From: Chryseobacterium indologenes
Lineage (GTDB): Bacteria; Bacteroidota; Bacteroidia; Flavobacteriales; Weeksellaceae
Direction: 5' to 3'
Assembly: GCA_001013295.1 (NCBI GenBank)
Contig: LAZY01000078.1
Coordinates: 372,001-436,000 of the forward strand
Length of the DNA stretch: 64,000 nt
The position numbers and the translations under genes were made by a program. The notes beneath the pieces are model-generated. The model worked only from the letters and a program-made list of their open reading frames with translations, searched no databases and was not told the DNA's origin. Below, in pieces: positions 17,841 to 25,648 of the stretch; within the stretch, counting starts at the first letter, position 1; each line of letters starts with the position of its first letter.

Positions 17841-19046
17841 ATGATGAAGAATGAAATAAAAAAGAATGCCTCCTATGTTTTAATGATCATCAATATTCTG
17901 GTCGTTATTCTGATCTCCAGCAATCTCCGTTCTCCAATTGTTGCAGTAGCTCCTGTACTTGGGGAGGTGAGAGAAGCGTTGAATCTGGATAATTTTCAGG
18001 TCAGCCTGCTTACTTCTATTCCACTTTTTATGTTTGCTGCCTGTTCTGTTTTGGTGAGCAGATTTTCCAATACTTTTGGAATCAGTAAGCTTCTGATGTA
18101 TTCCGTGATTATTTTGAGTTTCGGATTGTTTCTTCGGATTTCAGGATCGCTCTGGCTGTTATTTCTGGGATCTTTATTCATTGGGTTGGGGATATGTATT
18201 GGAAATGTGGTAACTCCTGGCTATGTTAAAAATAATTTCCCAAAACAAATTGGCCTGATGACGGGTATTTTTGCTGTATCAATGAATCTTACCGCTGCCT
18301 TGGCTTCAGGTTTCAGTGTGAAGATCGGAGAATGGACGGGTTTCGGATGGCGTGGCTCTCTGGGAATCTGGCTGGTGATCGCCGCCTTAGGATTATTGGT
18401 TTTAGTGCTGGAGCTTATTTTCAACAAAAAGAATGTGGATCAGCCCAAAACAGCATTAAGCACTTCTGATTTTAATATGTTTAAATCTTCCCAAGCTTGG
18501 AATATCAGTATCTTCATGGGTCTGCAGTCTTTGTTTTACTATTGTATGGTTGCCTGGCTGCCTTCATTCCTTGGGGATTATCATATGCAGGGTGAAAGCT
18601 CGGGATGGGTACTTTTTGTCATTCAGATCACCATGATTCCGGTGACATTCTGCTGCCCGATCATTGCCAGTAAAATGAAAGATCAGCGAATCATGATCCT
18701 GTTTATCTGTGCATTGATGTTTGGAAGTACCATGATGTTTGTCTTCTTAAAATCTCAATGGATCTATGTGAATGCAGTGATCATAGGAATTTCGAACGGA
18801 TTGTCTTTTAGCCTGTCTATTCTGTTCTTTTCTACAAGAACGAAAAGCAGTATCAATGCGGTGAAAATTTCCGGAATGGCACAATCGGTAGGTTACCTGA
18901 TCGCAGCGTTCGGACCTCCAGTATTCGGAAAACTGCATGACTGGTACATTTCCTGGAACAGTTCATTTTATTTTCTGAGTGCGGCGGTATTGCTGATGTT
19001 CTTTTTCGGAATGAGAGCAGCAAGAAACAGATATGTGGAAGATTAA
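17841..19046 (+). CDS. MFS transporter, CynX/NimT family
   Basis: 401 aa, twelve predicted membrane helices. The early motif SSNLRSPIVAVAPVLGEVRE is the hallmark of the CynX/NimT subfamily (cyanate transporter CynX, 2-nitroimidazole exporter NimT). An MFS-type basic loop follows helix 2 (SRFSNTFGISK). It would export or import a small anionic or aromatic compound. The divergent AraC-type regulator and shared promoter support a NimR/NimT-like regulator-efflux pair. A strong terminator 26 bp after the stop ends the unit. Confidence 0.88.
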   Translation: MMKNEIKKNASYVLMIINILVVILISSNLRSPIVAVAPVLGEVREALNLDNFQVSLLTSIPLFMFAACSVLVSRFSNTFGISKLLMYSVIILSFGLFLRISGSLWLLFLGSLFIGLGICIGNVVTPGYVKNNFPKQIGLMTGIFAVSMNLTAALASGFSVKIGEWTGFGWRGSLGIWLVIAALGLLVLVLELIFNKKNVDQPKTALSTSDFNMFKSSQAWNISIFMGLQSLFYYCMVAWLPSFLGDYHMQGESSGWVLFVIQITMIPVTFCCPIIASKMKDQRIMILFICALMFGSTMMFVFLKSQWIYVNAVIIGISNGLSFSLSILFFSTRTKSSINAVKISGMAQSVGYLIAAFGPPVFGKLHDWYISWNSSFYFLSAAVLLMFFFGMRAARNRYVED

Positions 19047-19071
19047 AATACTATAATTGGTTAAAAATAAA

Positions 19072-19117
19072 AACGATTGTTTCAAAGGAGTTAAAATTAA
19101 CCTTTGAAACAATTGTT
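19072..19117 (+). terminator. Rho-independent terminator after the MFS gene
   Basis: Left arm AACGATTGTTTCAAAGG (19072-19088) pairs with CCTTTGAAACAATTGTT (19101-19117) with one G-U position, followed by a T run. A 12-nt loop. Confidence 0.85.
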
Positions 19118-19151
19118 TTTTTATAATTGATTTTTCTTGTGAATCTATCAT

Positions 19152-19919
19152 TTAGAAAAGCAGATCGACTTCTTCCCCATCATTTAAAATAATCACTCTT
19201 CGTTCCAAGCCTTTTTCATTAATTTTTTGCTGAATAAACTTGCGGTCTTCCATGCAATGGCTGACTGTTTCCAGGTGAGTTACCCATACAGAAGCATCAG
19301 GAGTATATTCACAGACTTTTATAATATCTTCGCTTGTCATGATAATAGGTTCTCCCACTGAGAATTTTGCTGCTCCTCCTGCTACCACAATGTGTTGTGG
19401 TTGATAACGATCGATCTCCTCTGCAATCCCTGAATACCAGATACTGTCTCCTGCAATATATACAGATTGATGGTCTTTTCTAAAAACAAATCCATTGACT
19501 GTCCCCATTTTTTCTCCTATTTCACCGACTCCGTGCCGGCCTTGGGTGAGGAAAATATCAATACCCTTCCATTGTATATGGTTATTGATTGGAATGACAT
19601 TTTCAAATCCCTGCTGAATGATCTGATCTGCAATAATTTCAGGACACAGGATTGGTTTTCTTTTGTCAATAAACTGTATAGCCTTTGTATCCCAATGATC
19701 AGGATGTAAATGGGTCACTGCAACAGCATCTGTTTTTGCCAGTTTTGCGATCAGTTCTTCTTCACCAAAAGGAAGATCTGTCAAAGGATTCAGCAGTTCA
19801 TTATCCGTCATAGGAAATTTGCCTAAAGCCCCTTTTTCTCCAAGCATAGGATCAATCAAGACCGAAATTCCGTCAATATTCAATTCTAATGTGGCATTAC
19901 GCCATAACTGTAGTTTCAT
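19152..19919 (-). CDS. MBL-fold metallo-hydrolase (UlaG-like)
   Basis: 255 aa, cytoplasmic. It has the metallo-beta-lactamase zinc motif VTHLHPDHWD, AGDSIWYSG for a later ligand, and WVTHLETVSHC near the end. It begins MKLQLWRNATLELNIDGISVLIDPML, the L-ascorbate-6-phosphate lactonase/UlaG-like subgroup in which the substrate is mostly unknown. It is divergent from an HxlR regulator with 92 bp between start codons; tandem repeats in that gap suggest direct control by that regulator. Confidence 0.9.
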   Translation of the reverse strand: MKLQLWRNATLELNIDGISVLIDPMLGEKGALGKFPMTDNELLNPLTDLPFGEEELIAKLAKTDAVAVTHLHPDHWDTKAIQFIDKRKPILCPEIIADQIIQQGFENVIPINNHIQWKGIDIFLTQGRHGVGEIGEKMGTVNGFVFRKDHQSVYIAGDSIWYSGIAEEIDRYQPQHIVVAGGAAKFSVGEPIIMTSEDIIKVCEYTPDASVWVTHLETVSHCMEDRKFIQQKINEKGLERRVIILNDGEEVDLLF

Positions 19920-19973
19920 TTTGTTTACATTTGTTCAGCAAAACTAGGTTGAGACCGGGTTATAATAATCGAA

Positions 19974-19991
19974 GGTTACCAAAAGGTTACC
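19974..19991. promoter_or_regulatory. Tandem GGTTACC repeats, candidate HxlR operator
   Basis: GGTTACC occurs at 19974-19980 and 19985-19991, an exact 11-bp period (AAGGTTACCAA then AAGGTTACCCA). One helical turn apart and placed between the divergent hydrolase and HxlR genes, as expected for a dimer or tandem-dimer binding site. Confidence 0.45.
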
Positions 19992-20011
19992 CAAATATAT
20001 TCAAGAGATCT

Positions 20012-20329
20012 ATGAATTTTGAAGAGTTTAAAAACTGTGGACTGAGAAAAAGTCTGGATATTCTCTCCGGTAAATGGAAACCATTAATCCTTCACAATCT
20101 TTTTGAAGAAGATTCAGTACGTTTTGTGGAGTTATGGCGAAAAATGCCCAGGGTTTCCAAAAAAGTACTTTCTGAACAGCTGAAACAACTGGAAGATGAT
20201 ATGATTATTGAACGGATTGAGGTTTACAACTTTCCGCCTGAGGTGTATTATAAACTGACAGAAAGAGGTCAAAAACTGGGACCAATTCTATCATCATTGC
20301 ATTTGTGGGGAAACGAACTGAAGTCATAA
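20012..20329 (+). CDS. HxlR family winged-helix regulator
   Basis: 105 aa from the ATG at 20012. A longer frame starts at 19889 but its first 41 residues overlap the divergent gene and have no family similarity, while MNFEEFKNCGLRKSLDILSGKW begins as HxlR proteins do. It has the conserved cysteine followed by G-KW, the winged helix, and LTERGQKLGPIL. HxlR proteins are dimeric, often redox or aldehyde responsive, and often control a divergent detoxification gene; here the target is probably the MBL hydrolase. Confidence 0.9.
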   Translation: MNFEEFKNCGLRKSLDILSGKWKPLILHNLFEEDSVRFVELWRKMPRVSKKVLSEQLKQLEDDMIIERIEVYNFPPEVYYKLTERGQKLGPILSSLHLWGNELKS

Positions 20330-20424
20330 TATACCCGTAAAATTGATTAAAATTAAAAGAAATGCCGACAGAAATCCTTAAGTCTGATGGTATTTTTAAC
20401 CTCTGACATTCAGACATAATTTAA

Positions 20425-20453
20425 ACTTTACAGGTCTTGGAAACCTGTAAAGT
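20425..20453. terminator. Terminator between convergent HxlR and bioA genes
   Basis: Perfect 11-bp stem ACTTTACAGGT / ACCTGTAAAGT with a 7-nt loop, followed by CTTTTT on the plus strand. On the minus strand the tail is weaker (TTAAATT). Confidence 0.8.
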
Positions 20454-20481
20454 CTTTTTATCAGAAAAGCATCGGACCATC

Positions 20482-21771
20482 TTAATCCCTGAACTGATCC
20501 AGTACTTCCAGGATATTCTGATAGACAAAATCAAGTTCCTCTTCTGAAATACAAAAAGGCGGTACCAGATACAGTACATTTCCCAGAGGGCGCATGATGA
20601 TTCCTCTCTGTAAAAACTCATTGTATAGTTTTTTCCCTATTTCGTTAAAATAAGAGTTTCCCTGCCCGGTTTTAAAATCAAAAGCCATAATAGTCCCGAT
20701 GTGACGTGCTTTCTCAACCTGAGGATGTTGTGCAAGCACCTTGATAAACTCCGAGTGCTGGTGAGTGATACGTTTGATATTCATTTGGGTTTCATTTTGA
20801 AGTAATAGTTCCATACTGGCCAGAGCAGCTGCGCACGCCAGGGGATTTGCGGTAAAGGAATGTCCATGAAATAAGGTTTTATGATGATCTTCAGACAGAA
20901 AAGCATCATAAATATCGTTGGAACACGTAGTGATTCCCATAGGCATGGTACCTCCTGTTAATCCTTTCGAAAAACACATAATATCCGGCTGCTCGGTAAG
21001 ATGATTTGCTGCGAAAAGTTTCCCTGTTCTTCCAAAACCGGTAAAAACTTCATCCTGAATCATAAGAATATCATGCTTTCTGCATATTTCCATCAGATAA
21101 TTCAGATCGGCAGCATCATACATAAGCATTCCGGCAGCACCCTGAACAAGGGGTTCATAGATAAAACAGGCTGTTTCATCTGCCAGATCTTTAATCTGAG
21201 ACTGCAGGCTTTCCAGGTTTTCCGGATTGGGAGTATCGATGAATACGACTTCGAACAACATGCTTTCAAAAGGTTGGGTCCAGTAGCTTTTTCCACTTAC
21301 AGACATTGCTCCGAAAGTATCTCCGTGATACGCATTTTTAAAAGCAAGAATCTTAGTTTTCTTTTTCCCCTGATTATGGGCATACTGAATACACATCTTC
21401 AATGCAACTTCCACAGCAGTAGAACCATTATCAGAATAAAAAGCCTTTTTCTGGCTGTCTGGTAACAGCTGTAATAAATTTTCTGAAAGCTGTACGGCAG
21501 ATTTATGGGTAAAGCCTGCAAAAATAACCTGTTCCAATGTATTCAATTGTTCAAAAACACGCTGAGCAATGTGAGGATGGGCATGTCCGTGCAGGGTAAC
21601 CCACCATGAGGAAACAACATCCATATATTTTTTACCTTCTTCATCATAGAGATAAATTCCTTTTCCTCTGGCAATAGGAATAATATTATCGGCCGTTTTC
21701 ATTTGGGTGTAGGGATGCCAGTTGACCGCTTTATCTCTTTCTTTTAGGCTGTTTTCTACTAGTGTATTCAT
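20482..21771 (-). CDS. bioA: Adenosylmethionine-8-amino-7-oxononanoate aminotransferase
   Basis: 429 aa, PLP-dependent class III aminotransferase. It makes 7,8-diaminopelargonate from KAPA with SAM as amino donor, the third step of biotin ring assembly. Features: NWHPYTQM near the N-terminus, a hallmark of BioA; YSDNGSTAVEVALKM for the cofactor phosphate; FIYEPLVQGAAGM; QDEVFTGFGRTGK; and the PLP lysine in CFSKGLTGG. It is last in the minus-strand series after bioB, separated by 352 bp that hold a repeat element, so it may have its own promoter. Confidence 0.97.
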   Translation of the reverse strand: MNTLVENSLKERDKAVNWHPYTQMKTADNIIPIARGKGIYLYDEEGKKYMDVVSSWWVTLHGHAHPHIAQRVFEQLNTLEQVIFAGFTHKSAVQLSENLLQLLPDSQKKAFYSDNGSTAVEVALKMCIQYAHNQGKKKTKILAFKNAYHGDTFGAMSVSGKSYWTQPFESMLFEVVFIDTPNPENLESLQSQIKDLADETACFIYEPLVQGAAGMLMYDAADLNYLMEICRKHDILMIQDEVFTGFGRTGKLFAANHLTEQPDIMCFSKGLTGGTMPMGITTCSNDIYDAFLSEDHHKTLFHGHSFTANPLACAAALASMELLLQNETQMNIKRITHQHSEFIKVLAQHPQVEKARHIGTIMAFDFKTGQGNSYFNEIGKKLYNEFLQRGIIMRPLGNVLYLVPPFCISEEELDFVYQNILEVLDQFRD

Positions 21772-22123
21772 GTATTGTTGTAAAATGTGTTGATGATAAG
21801 GGATGAGCAGTGACTATGAAATTGTGTTGAGTGGATGATTTTTAACGCAATGTCAGCTATGGCTTCTCTATAATATTAAATACGTTCGCAAAGGCGTTGC
21901 ACTTAGCCAGGATCACAGAAGATAAAATGCTTAATTGATCATAGATAGTACCTATGCCATCGTAAAATAAAAAGCATTTCTATAATTTTGCGACATTGCG
22001 TTAAATACTGTATGATTTAAGAACTTAAAATCTCAGATAGCAGCGTTGCAATACATTTTAATATACTTATGATCAGAATCCAGATATTCATCCCTTATCT
22101 TTTTAATTTTTTGATTTCTGTTT
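21772..22123. other. Gap between bioB and bioA
   Basis: 352 bp with no protein gene. Nearly half is the inverted-repeat element at 21841-22005. The bioA promoter probably lies in the 70 bp nearest 21771 or within the element. Confidence 0.5.
21841..22005. repeat. Inverted-repeat intergenic element (TTTAACGCAA family)
   Basis: Ends are a perfect 14-bp inverted repeat: TTTAACGCAATGTC (21841-21854) and GACATTGCGTTAAA (21992-22005). The interior has no open frame. A second element with TTTAACGCAA-like ends lies at about 33799-33969. The pattern is that of a non-autonomous dispersed element inserted between bioB and bioA. Confidence 0.65.
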
Positions 22124-23107
22124 CTAACAACAGGTTTCTTTTTTCATCATTGGTTTTAATCCTAAGGTTTGCAGCATTTGCATATCTTCAGATACTCCGG
22201 GATTCGGAGTTACCAATAAAGTTTCTCTTTCTCCTGTAAAAATAGAATTGGCTCCTGCCATAAAGCACCATGCCTGCTCTGTTTCAGACATTTCAATACG
22301 TCCGGCACTCAGTCTTACCATAGATGATGGCATTACGATTCTTGCTGTAGCAATCATTCTTACCATTTCCCAGGTATCTACTTTTTCATTATTTTCCAAT
22401 GGAGTTCCTTCTACTCTTGCTAATGCATTGATAGGAACAGATTCCGGGTGCTTAGGCATTGTCGCCAAGGTCAGAAGCATTGAAATACGATCTCTGTGTG
22501 TTTCTCCCAAACCAATAATTCCTCCTGAACAGACTGTGATTCCTGCCTTTCTAACATTATTGATCGTATTGATCCTGTTATCAAAAGTTCTGGTGGAAAT
22601 AATTTCTTCATAATACTGCTCAGAAGTATCCAGATTGTGGTTGTAGGCATACAGTCCCGCTTCCTGAAGTCTTATAGCCTGCTCTTCCGTAAGCATTCCC
22701 AATGTGCAGCATACTTCCATTCCCAGATCGTTTACTCCTTTTACCATATCGATTACCCTGTCAAAATCACGGTTATTACGAACTTCACGCCACGCTGCGG
22801 CCATACAGAAACGGGATGATCCACTATCTTTTGCCTTTTGAGCATGGGCAATCACTGTTTCAGTAGGGAGTAAAGCCTGTACTTTGATGTTGGTGTGATA
22901 GCGGGCAGCCTGTCCGCAATAAGAACAGTCCTCCGGGCATCCTCCGGTTTTGATTGATAATAATGTTGAAATCTGTACTTCCGAAGGATCATGCCATTCT
23001 CTGTGTACAGTGGCTGCTTTATAGATCAGTTCCATCAGAGGTAAATGATAAATTTCCTCAATCTCTTCTTTAGTCCAGTTGTTTCTGATTGTTGTTTTGT
23101 TATCCAT
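22124..23107 (-). CDS. bioB: Biotin synthase
   Basis: 327 aa radical-SAM enzyme that inserts sulfur into dethiobiotin, the last step of biotin synthesis. The CxxxCxxC cluster motif is in GGCPEDCSYCGQA; the second, [2Fe-2S] cluster ligands appear as MAAAWREVR, CCTLGML and CSGGIIGLGE, and RLSAGR gives the conserved arginine. The start overlaps the bioD stop by one base, which couples translation. Length is standard. Confidence 0.98.
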   Translation of the reverse strand: MDNKTTIRNNWTKEEIEEIYHLPLMELIYKAATVHREWHDPSEVQISTLLSIKTGGCPEDCSYCGQAARYHTNIKVQALLPTETVIAHAQKAKDSGSSRFCMAAAWREVRNNRDFDRVIDMVKGVNDLGMEVCCTLGMLTEEQAIRLQEAGLYAYNHNLDTSEQYYEEIISTRTFDNRINTINNVRKAGITVCSGGIIGLGETHRDRISMLLTLATMPKHPESVPINALARVEGTPLENNEKVDTWEMVRMIATARIVMPSSMVRLSAGRIEMSETEQAWCFMAGANSIFTGERETLLVTPNPGVSEDMQMLQTLGLKPMMKKETCC

Positions 23108-23721
23108 TATCTTAATTTTGTTATTATTAACTGCTTTGCAGCAGCTTTTATAGACTCTTTATCAGGGTTCTCGATTTCCGGAATCCTGATGATTTCTGTT
23201 TCTTTTTCAATGAAGCTGCAGATTACTCTTTCCGTATCTTCAGGAAAATCTCCATTAAGAATCAGATATTTTAAATTTATATTTCTTTGCTGTAATGCCA
23301 TGATCGACAATAAACTGTGATTGATACATCCTAAATAATTCCTGACCACAAGTGCTGTCGGCAGATTCAGCAGATCGATCAGGTCAATGATAAATCTGTT
23401 GTCAGAAAGTGGGACCATTAAACCTCCTGCTCCTTCAACGATCAAAGACCTGTCTGTTTCCGGCAGTTGGAAATGATCGAGATTGATCTGTATATTTTCT
23501 GCCCGTGCAGACTGATGGGGTGATGCTGCCAATTGTAACCGGTATGTTTCCGGATGACATATTGAATGATCTGTCCATGCTGCAATTTTATGACTGTCTG
23601 TATAATGCAGATCACCAGATTGTAAAGGTTTCCAGTAATCGGCTTTAAAATGTTGCACCAAAACAGCCGAGCAAACGGTTTTTCCTATTTCGGTTCCTAT
23701 TCCTGATATAAATAATTTCAT
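23107..23721 (-). CDS. bioD: Dethiobiotin synthetase
   Basis: 204 aa ATP-dependent carboxylase that closes the ureido ring on diaminopelargonate. P-loop GIGTEIGKTV at the N-terminus, VEGAGGLMVPL with the switch residues, and a substrate-binding segment KPLQSGD. It overlaps bioB by one base. A 135-bp gap with a degenerate inverted repeat separates it from bioF upstream. Confidence 0.96.
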   Translation of the reverse strand: MKLFISGIGTEIGKTVCSAVLVQHFKADYWKPLQSGDLHYTDSHKIAAWTDHSICHPETYRLQLAASPHQSARAENIQINLDHFQLPETDRSLIVEGAGGLMVPLSDNRFIIDLIDLLNLPTALVVRNYLGCINHSLLSIMALQQRNINLKYLILNGDFPEDTERVICSFIEKETEIIRIPEIENPDKESIKAAAKQLIITKLR

Positions 23722-23732
23722 AATGTGGGTGG

Positions 23733-23854
23733 TGAAAAAGTGAAAAGGCTAAAGGGTAAAATCACAAATAGTGGTTGGTGTACTTCTTTTCAGCTTTATT
23801 ATTAATATTTTTCTTTTGAAAAACGAATGAATGTGAGTCCTTTTTACTTTTTCG
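23733..23854. repeat. Degenerate inverted-repeat element between bioF and bioD
   Basis: TGAAAAAGTGAAAAGG (23733-23748) and CCTTTTTACTTTTTCG (23839-23854) are inverted with 14 of 16 matches and enclose 90 bp. No coding content. It is another short element within the biotin operon. The transcript may read through it. Confidence 0.45.
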
Positions 23855-23856
23855 TT

Positions 23857-24966
23857 TTAAATAAATTCTCTGATAATCTCTGTAAGCCTTATAATTTCTT
23901 CTTCTGTATTGAAGCTGTGGAGACAGATCCTAAGCCTTTCGCTTCCTTCTTTCACGGTTGGACTGTACACTGCATAAGTTAAAAATCCTTCCTCGGATAA
24001 TGTATTTTGTACAGTTTTCAGTTTTTGATTATCCGGAATCAGAAGAGCTTGTATGGGACTGATTTCTGATGATGGAGATTGCAATCCCTGTTTTCGGAAA
24101 ATTTCAATGTTTTTCAGCAGTTTTTCAGCCAGATCTGGGCTTTTTTCTAAAAATTCATATCCTGTTTTGATGCTGATCCATTGAAAGTCCTGAGCTGACG
24201 TGGTATAAATGAATGGGGAGGCAAAATTGACGAGATAAGATTTAATAATCTCATTACAGACTATTGCTGCTCCGTGCGCTCCCAACGCTTTTCCATACGT
24301 CATTACTGCTGCCATAACATGATCCTGCAATTCATATTTCTCAATCAATCCATGACCAAAAACCCCAAAAGAATGCGCTTCATCTACTAGTAAGCCTGCA
24401 TTATACCGGTTGGCTAACTCCACAATTTCCAATAAGGGAGCAAAATCTCCTTCCATCGAATACAGACTTTCTATAGCGATGTAACACGGTCCGCTTTGTC
24501 TTTGAAGTACATATTCCAGATGTTCCGGATCATTATGCCTGAATTTCACTTTTTTCGCATTTGACATTCTGCAGGCATCATGCACGGAGCGGTGAATTTG
24601 CTCATCCACGATAATGGTATCATGACGGCCAGCAAGTGTAGAAAATAAAGCAAGATTAGCGTTATATCCTGATGGGAAAAGCAAAGCAGCCGGAAACTGA
24701 TGTTTCTCAGCGATAAATATTTCTGTGATAGAGACCGTATTACTATTTCCACTAATCAGTCTTGATCCGGTACTCCCTGAAAGAAGCTGAGGATCTGTTA
24801 TCACTTTTTGCAGCAGAATATCCTGAAGATCTTTATTTCCTGCCAATCCCAGATAATCATTAGAATAGAAATCTATCTCTTCAGACTTAGGGTTTAAATT
24901 CCTTAAGATTCCCTCCTCTTTTCTTTTGTCAAGTGATTGCTGAAAATAAAAGATATTGCTATGCAT
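23857..24966 (-). CDS. bioF: 8-amino-7-oxononanoate synthase
   Basis: 369 aa PLP enzyme that joins alanine and a pimeloyl thioester to make KAPA, the first committed step of ring assembly. Features: SNDYLGLAG, GSTGSRLISGNS, DEAHSFGVFG with the PLP aspartate, and the PLP lysine in MTYGKALGAHG. Its start lies inside the last codons of the diiron protein gene (8-bp overlap, 24959-24966), so the two are translationally coupled. Slightly shorter than the 380-390 aa of enterobacterial enzymes but with all key residues. Confidence 0.96.
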   Translation of the reverse strand: MHSNIFYFQQSLDKRKEEGILRNLNPKSEEIDFYSNDYLGLAGNKDLQDILLQKVITDPQLLSGSTGSRLISGNSNTVSITEIFIAEKHQFPAALLFPSGYNANLALFSTLAGRHDTIIVDEQIHRSVHDACRMSNAKKVKFRHNDPEHLEYVLQRQSGPCYIAIESLYSMEGDFAPLLEIVELANRYNAGLLVDEAHSFGVFGHGLIEKYELQDHVMAAVMTYGKALGAHGAAIVCNEIIKSYLVNFASPFIYTTSAQDFQWISIKTGYEFLEKSPDLAEKLLKNIEIFRKQGLQSPSSEISPIQALLIPDNQKLKTVQNTLSEEGFLTYAVYSPTVKEGSERLRICLHSFNTEEEIIRLTEIIREFI

Positions 24967-25582
24967 AGTTCAGTTGGGTTACTTCTTCTGTAATGGCATG
25001 AATCCATTGCTCGTGTAATTCTTTTTCAATAGCAAGAATGTGGTCCGCATGAGCTTTCCAGTCTTGTGAGAAATCGTTAAGCTGATTGATCATTTCCTCC
25101 AGATGCCCCTCTTCTTCAAGAATAATAGACTTTACCATGATTTTTGAAGATTCTTTTGTAAGAATATCCTGATAGACGGGATATAAGTCATCCGCACGAA
25201 CTTCAATCGCATAGGTTACAAAAAGATAGGCGGCATATTTTAAGTCTTCTTTGCTAAGCTGAAATGCCTTTTGCAAATACCTGCAGGCCTTGACATCAAG
25301 GGAATGAAGATAATGTCGGGTAGCTGTAGGAGCAAGAAGTTCTGCATTTTCATAGGTTCTGCAAAGTTCCGGGTCTATTTTTCCGATCTGTTTTTTCAGA
25401 TAATAGGCATGACGGTGTTCTTCGGCAGCATGTTTCAGCTGAATCTGGGTTACCAAAGTAGGGTGTTCACATTTTGATATTTTCCTTGCTCCGGCATTTT
25501 CCATAAAAGAAAGGGTGTTCAGCCATTTGGCATGAGTACTGCCTTGCTGTACTATTCTTTGTAGCAGATGATGAAACTCCAT
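24959..25582 (-). CDS. Ferritin-like diiron protein in the biotin operon
   Basis: 207 aa, soluble, mostly helical. Four helices give the full diiron-carboxylate ligand set: E28 in FMENAGARK, E55xxH58 in AEEHRH, E127 in YAIEVRADD, and E157xxH160 in LEEEGH. That is the E, ExxH, E, ExxH pattern of the ferritin-like superfamily. It heads the minus-strand series and overlaps bioF by 8 bp. No bioC, bioH, bioG or bioW gene is near, so a role in making or releasing the pimeloyl group, or in iron/oxygen chemistry for BioB, is possible. The ligand pattern is seen; the biotin role is inference from position. A MiaE-like or storage role cannot be excluded. Confidence 0.85.
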   Translation of the reverse strand: MEFHHLLQRIVQQGSTHAKWLNTLSFMENAGARKISKCEHPTLVTQIQLKHAAEEHRHAYYLKKQIGKIDPELCRTYENAELLAPTATRHYLHSLDVKACRYLQKAFQLSKEDLKYAAYLFVTYAIEVRADDLYPVYQDILTKESSKIMVKSIILEEEGHLEEMINQLNDFSQDWKAHADHILAIEKELHEQWIHAITEEVTQLNYA

Positions 25583-25600
25583 AGATTTTTATTTTGATGT

Positions 25601-25608
25601 CAAAAGTA
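25601..25608 (-). promoter_or_regulatory. -7 element of the biotin operon
   Basis: On the minus strand the sequence is TACTTTTG, matching TAnnTTTG. It lies 19 bp upstream of the start of the diiron protein gene, giving a leader of only about 12 nt. No TTG was found at the expected -33 distance, which would fit an activator-dependent promoter. Confidence 0.5.
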
Positions 25609-25620
25609 GTATATTGCCGG

Positions 25621-25633
25621 ATGGTTATATGGT
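25621..25633. promoter_or_regulatory. Direct repeat, candidate MocR operator
   Basis: ATGGT occurs at 25621-25625 and again at 25629-25633 (TGGTTATATGGTG), just upstream of the biotin-operon -7 element and in front of the divergent MocR gene. Short direct repeats upstream of the target promoter are usual for MocR activators such as GabR. Confidence 0.35.
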
Positions 25634-25648
25634 GCCAGTTTTGATATT

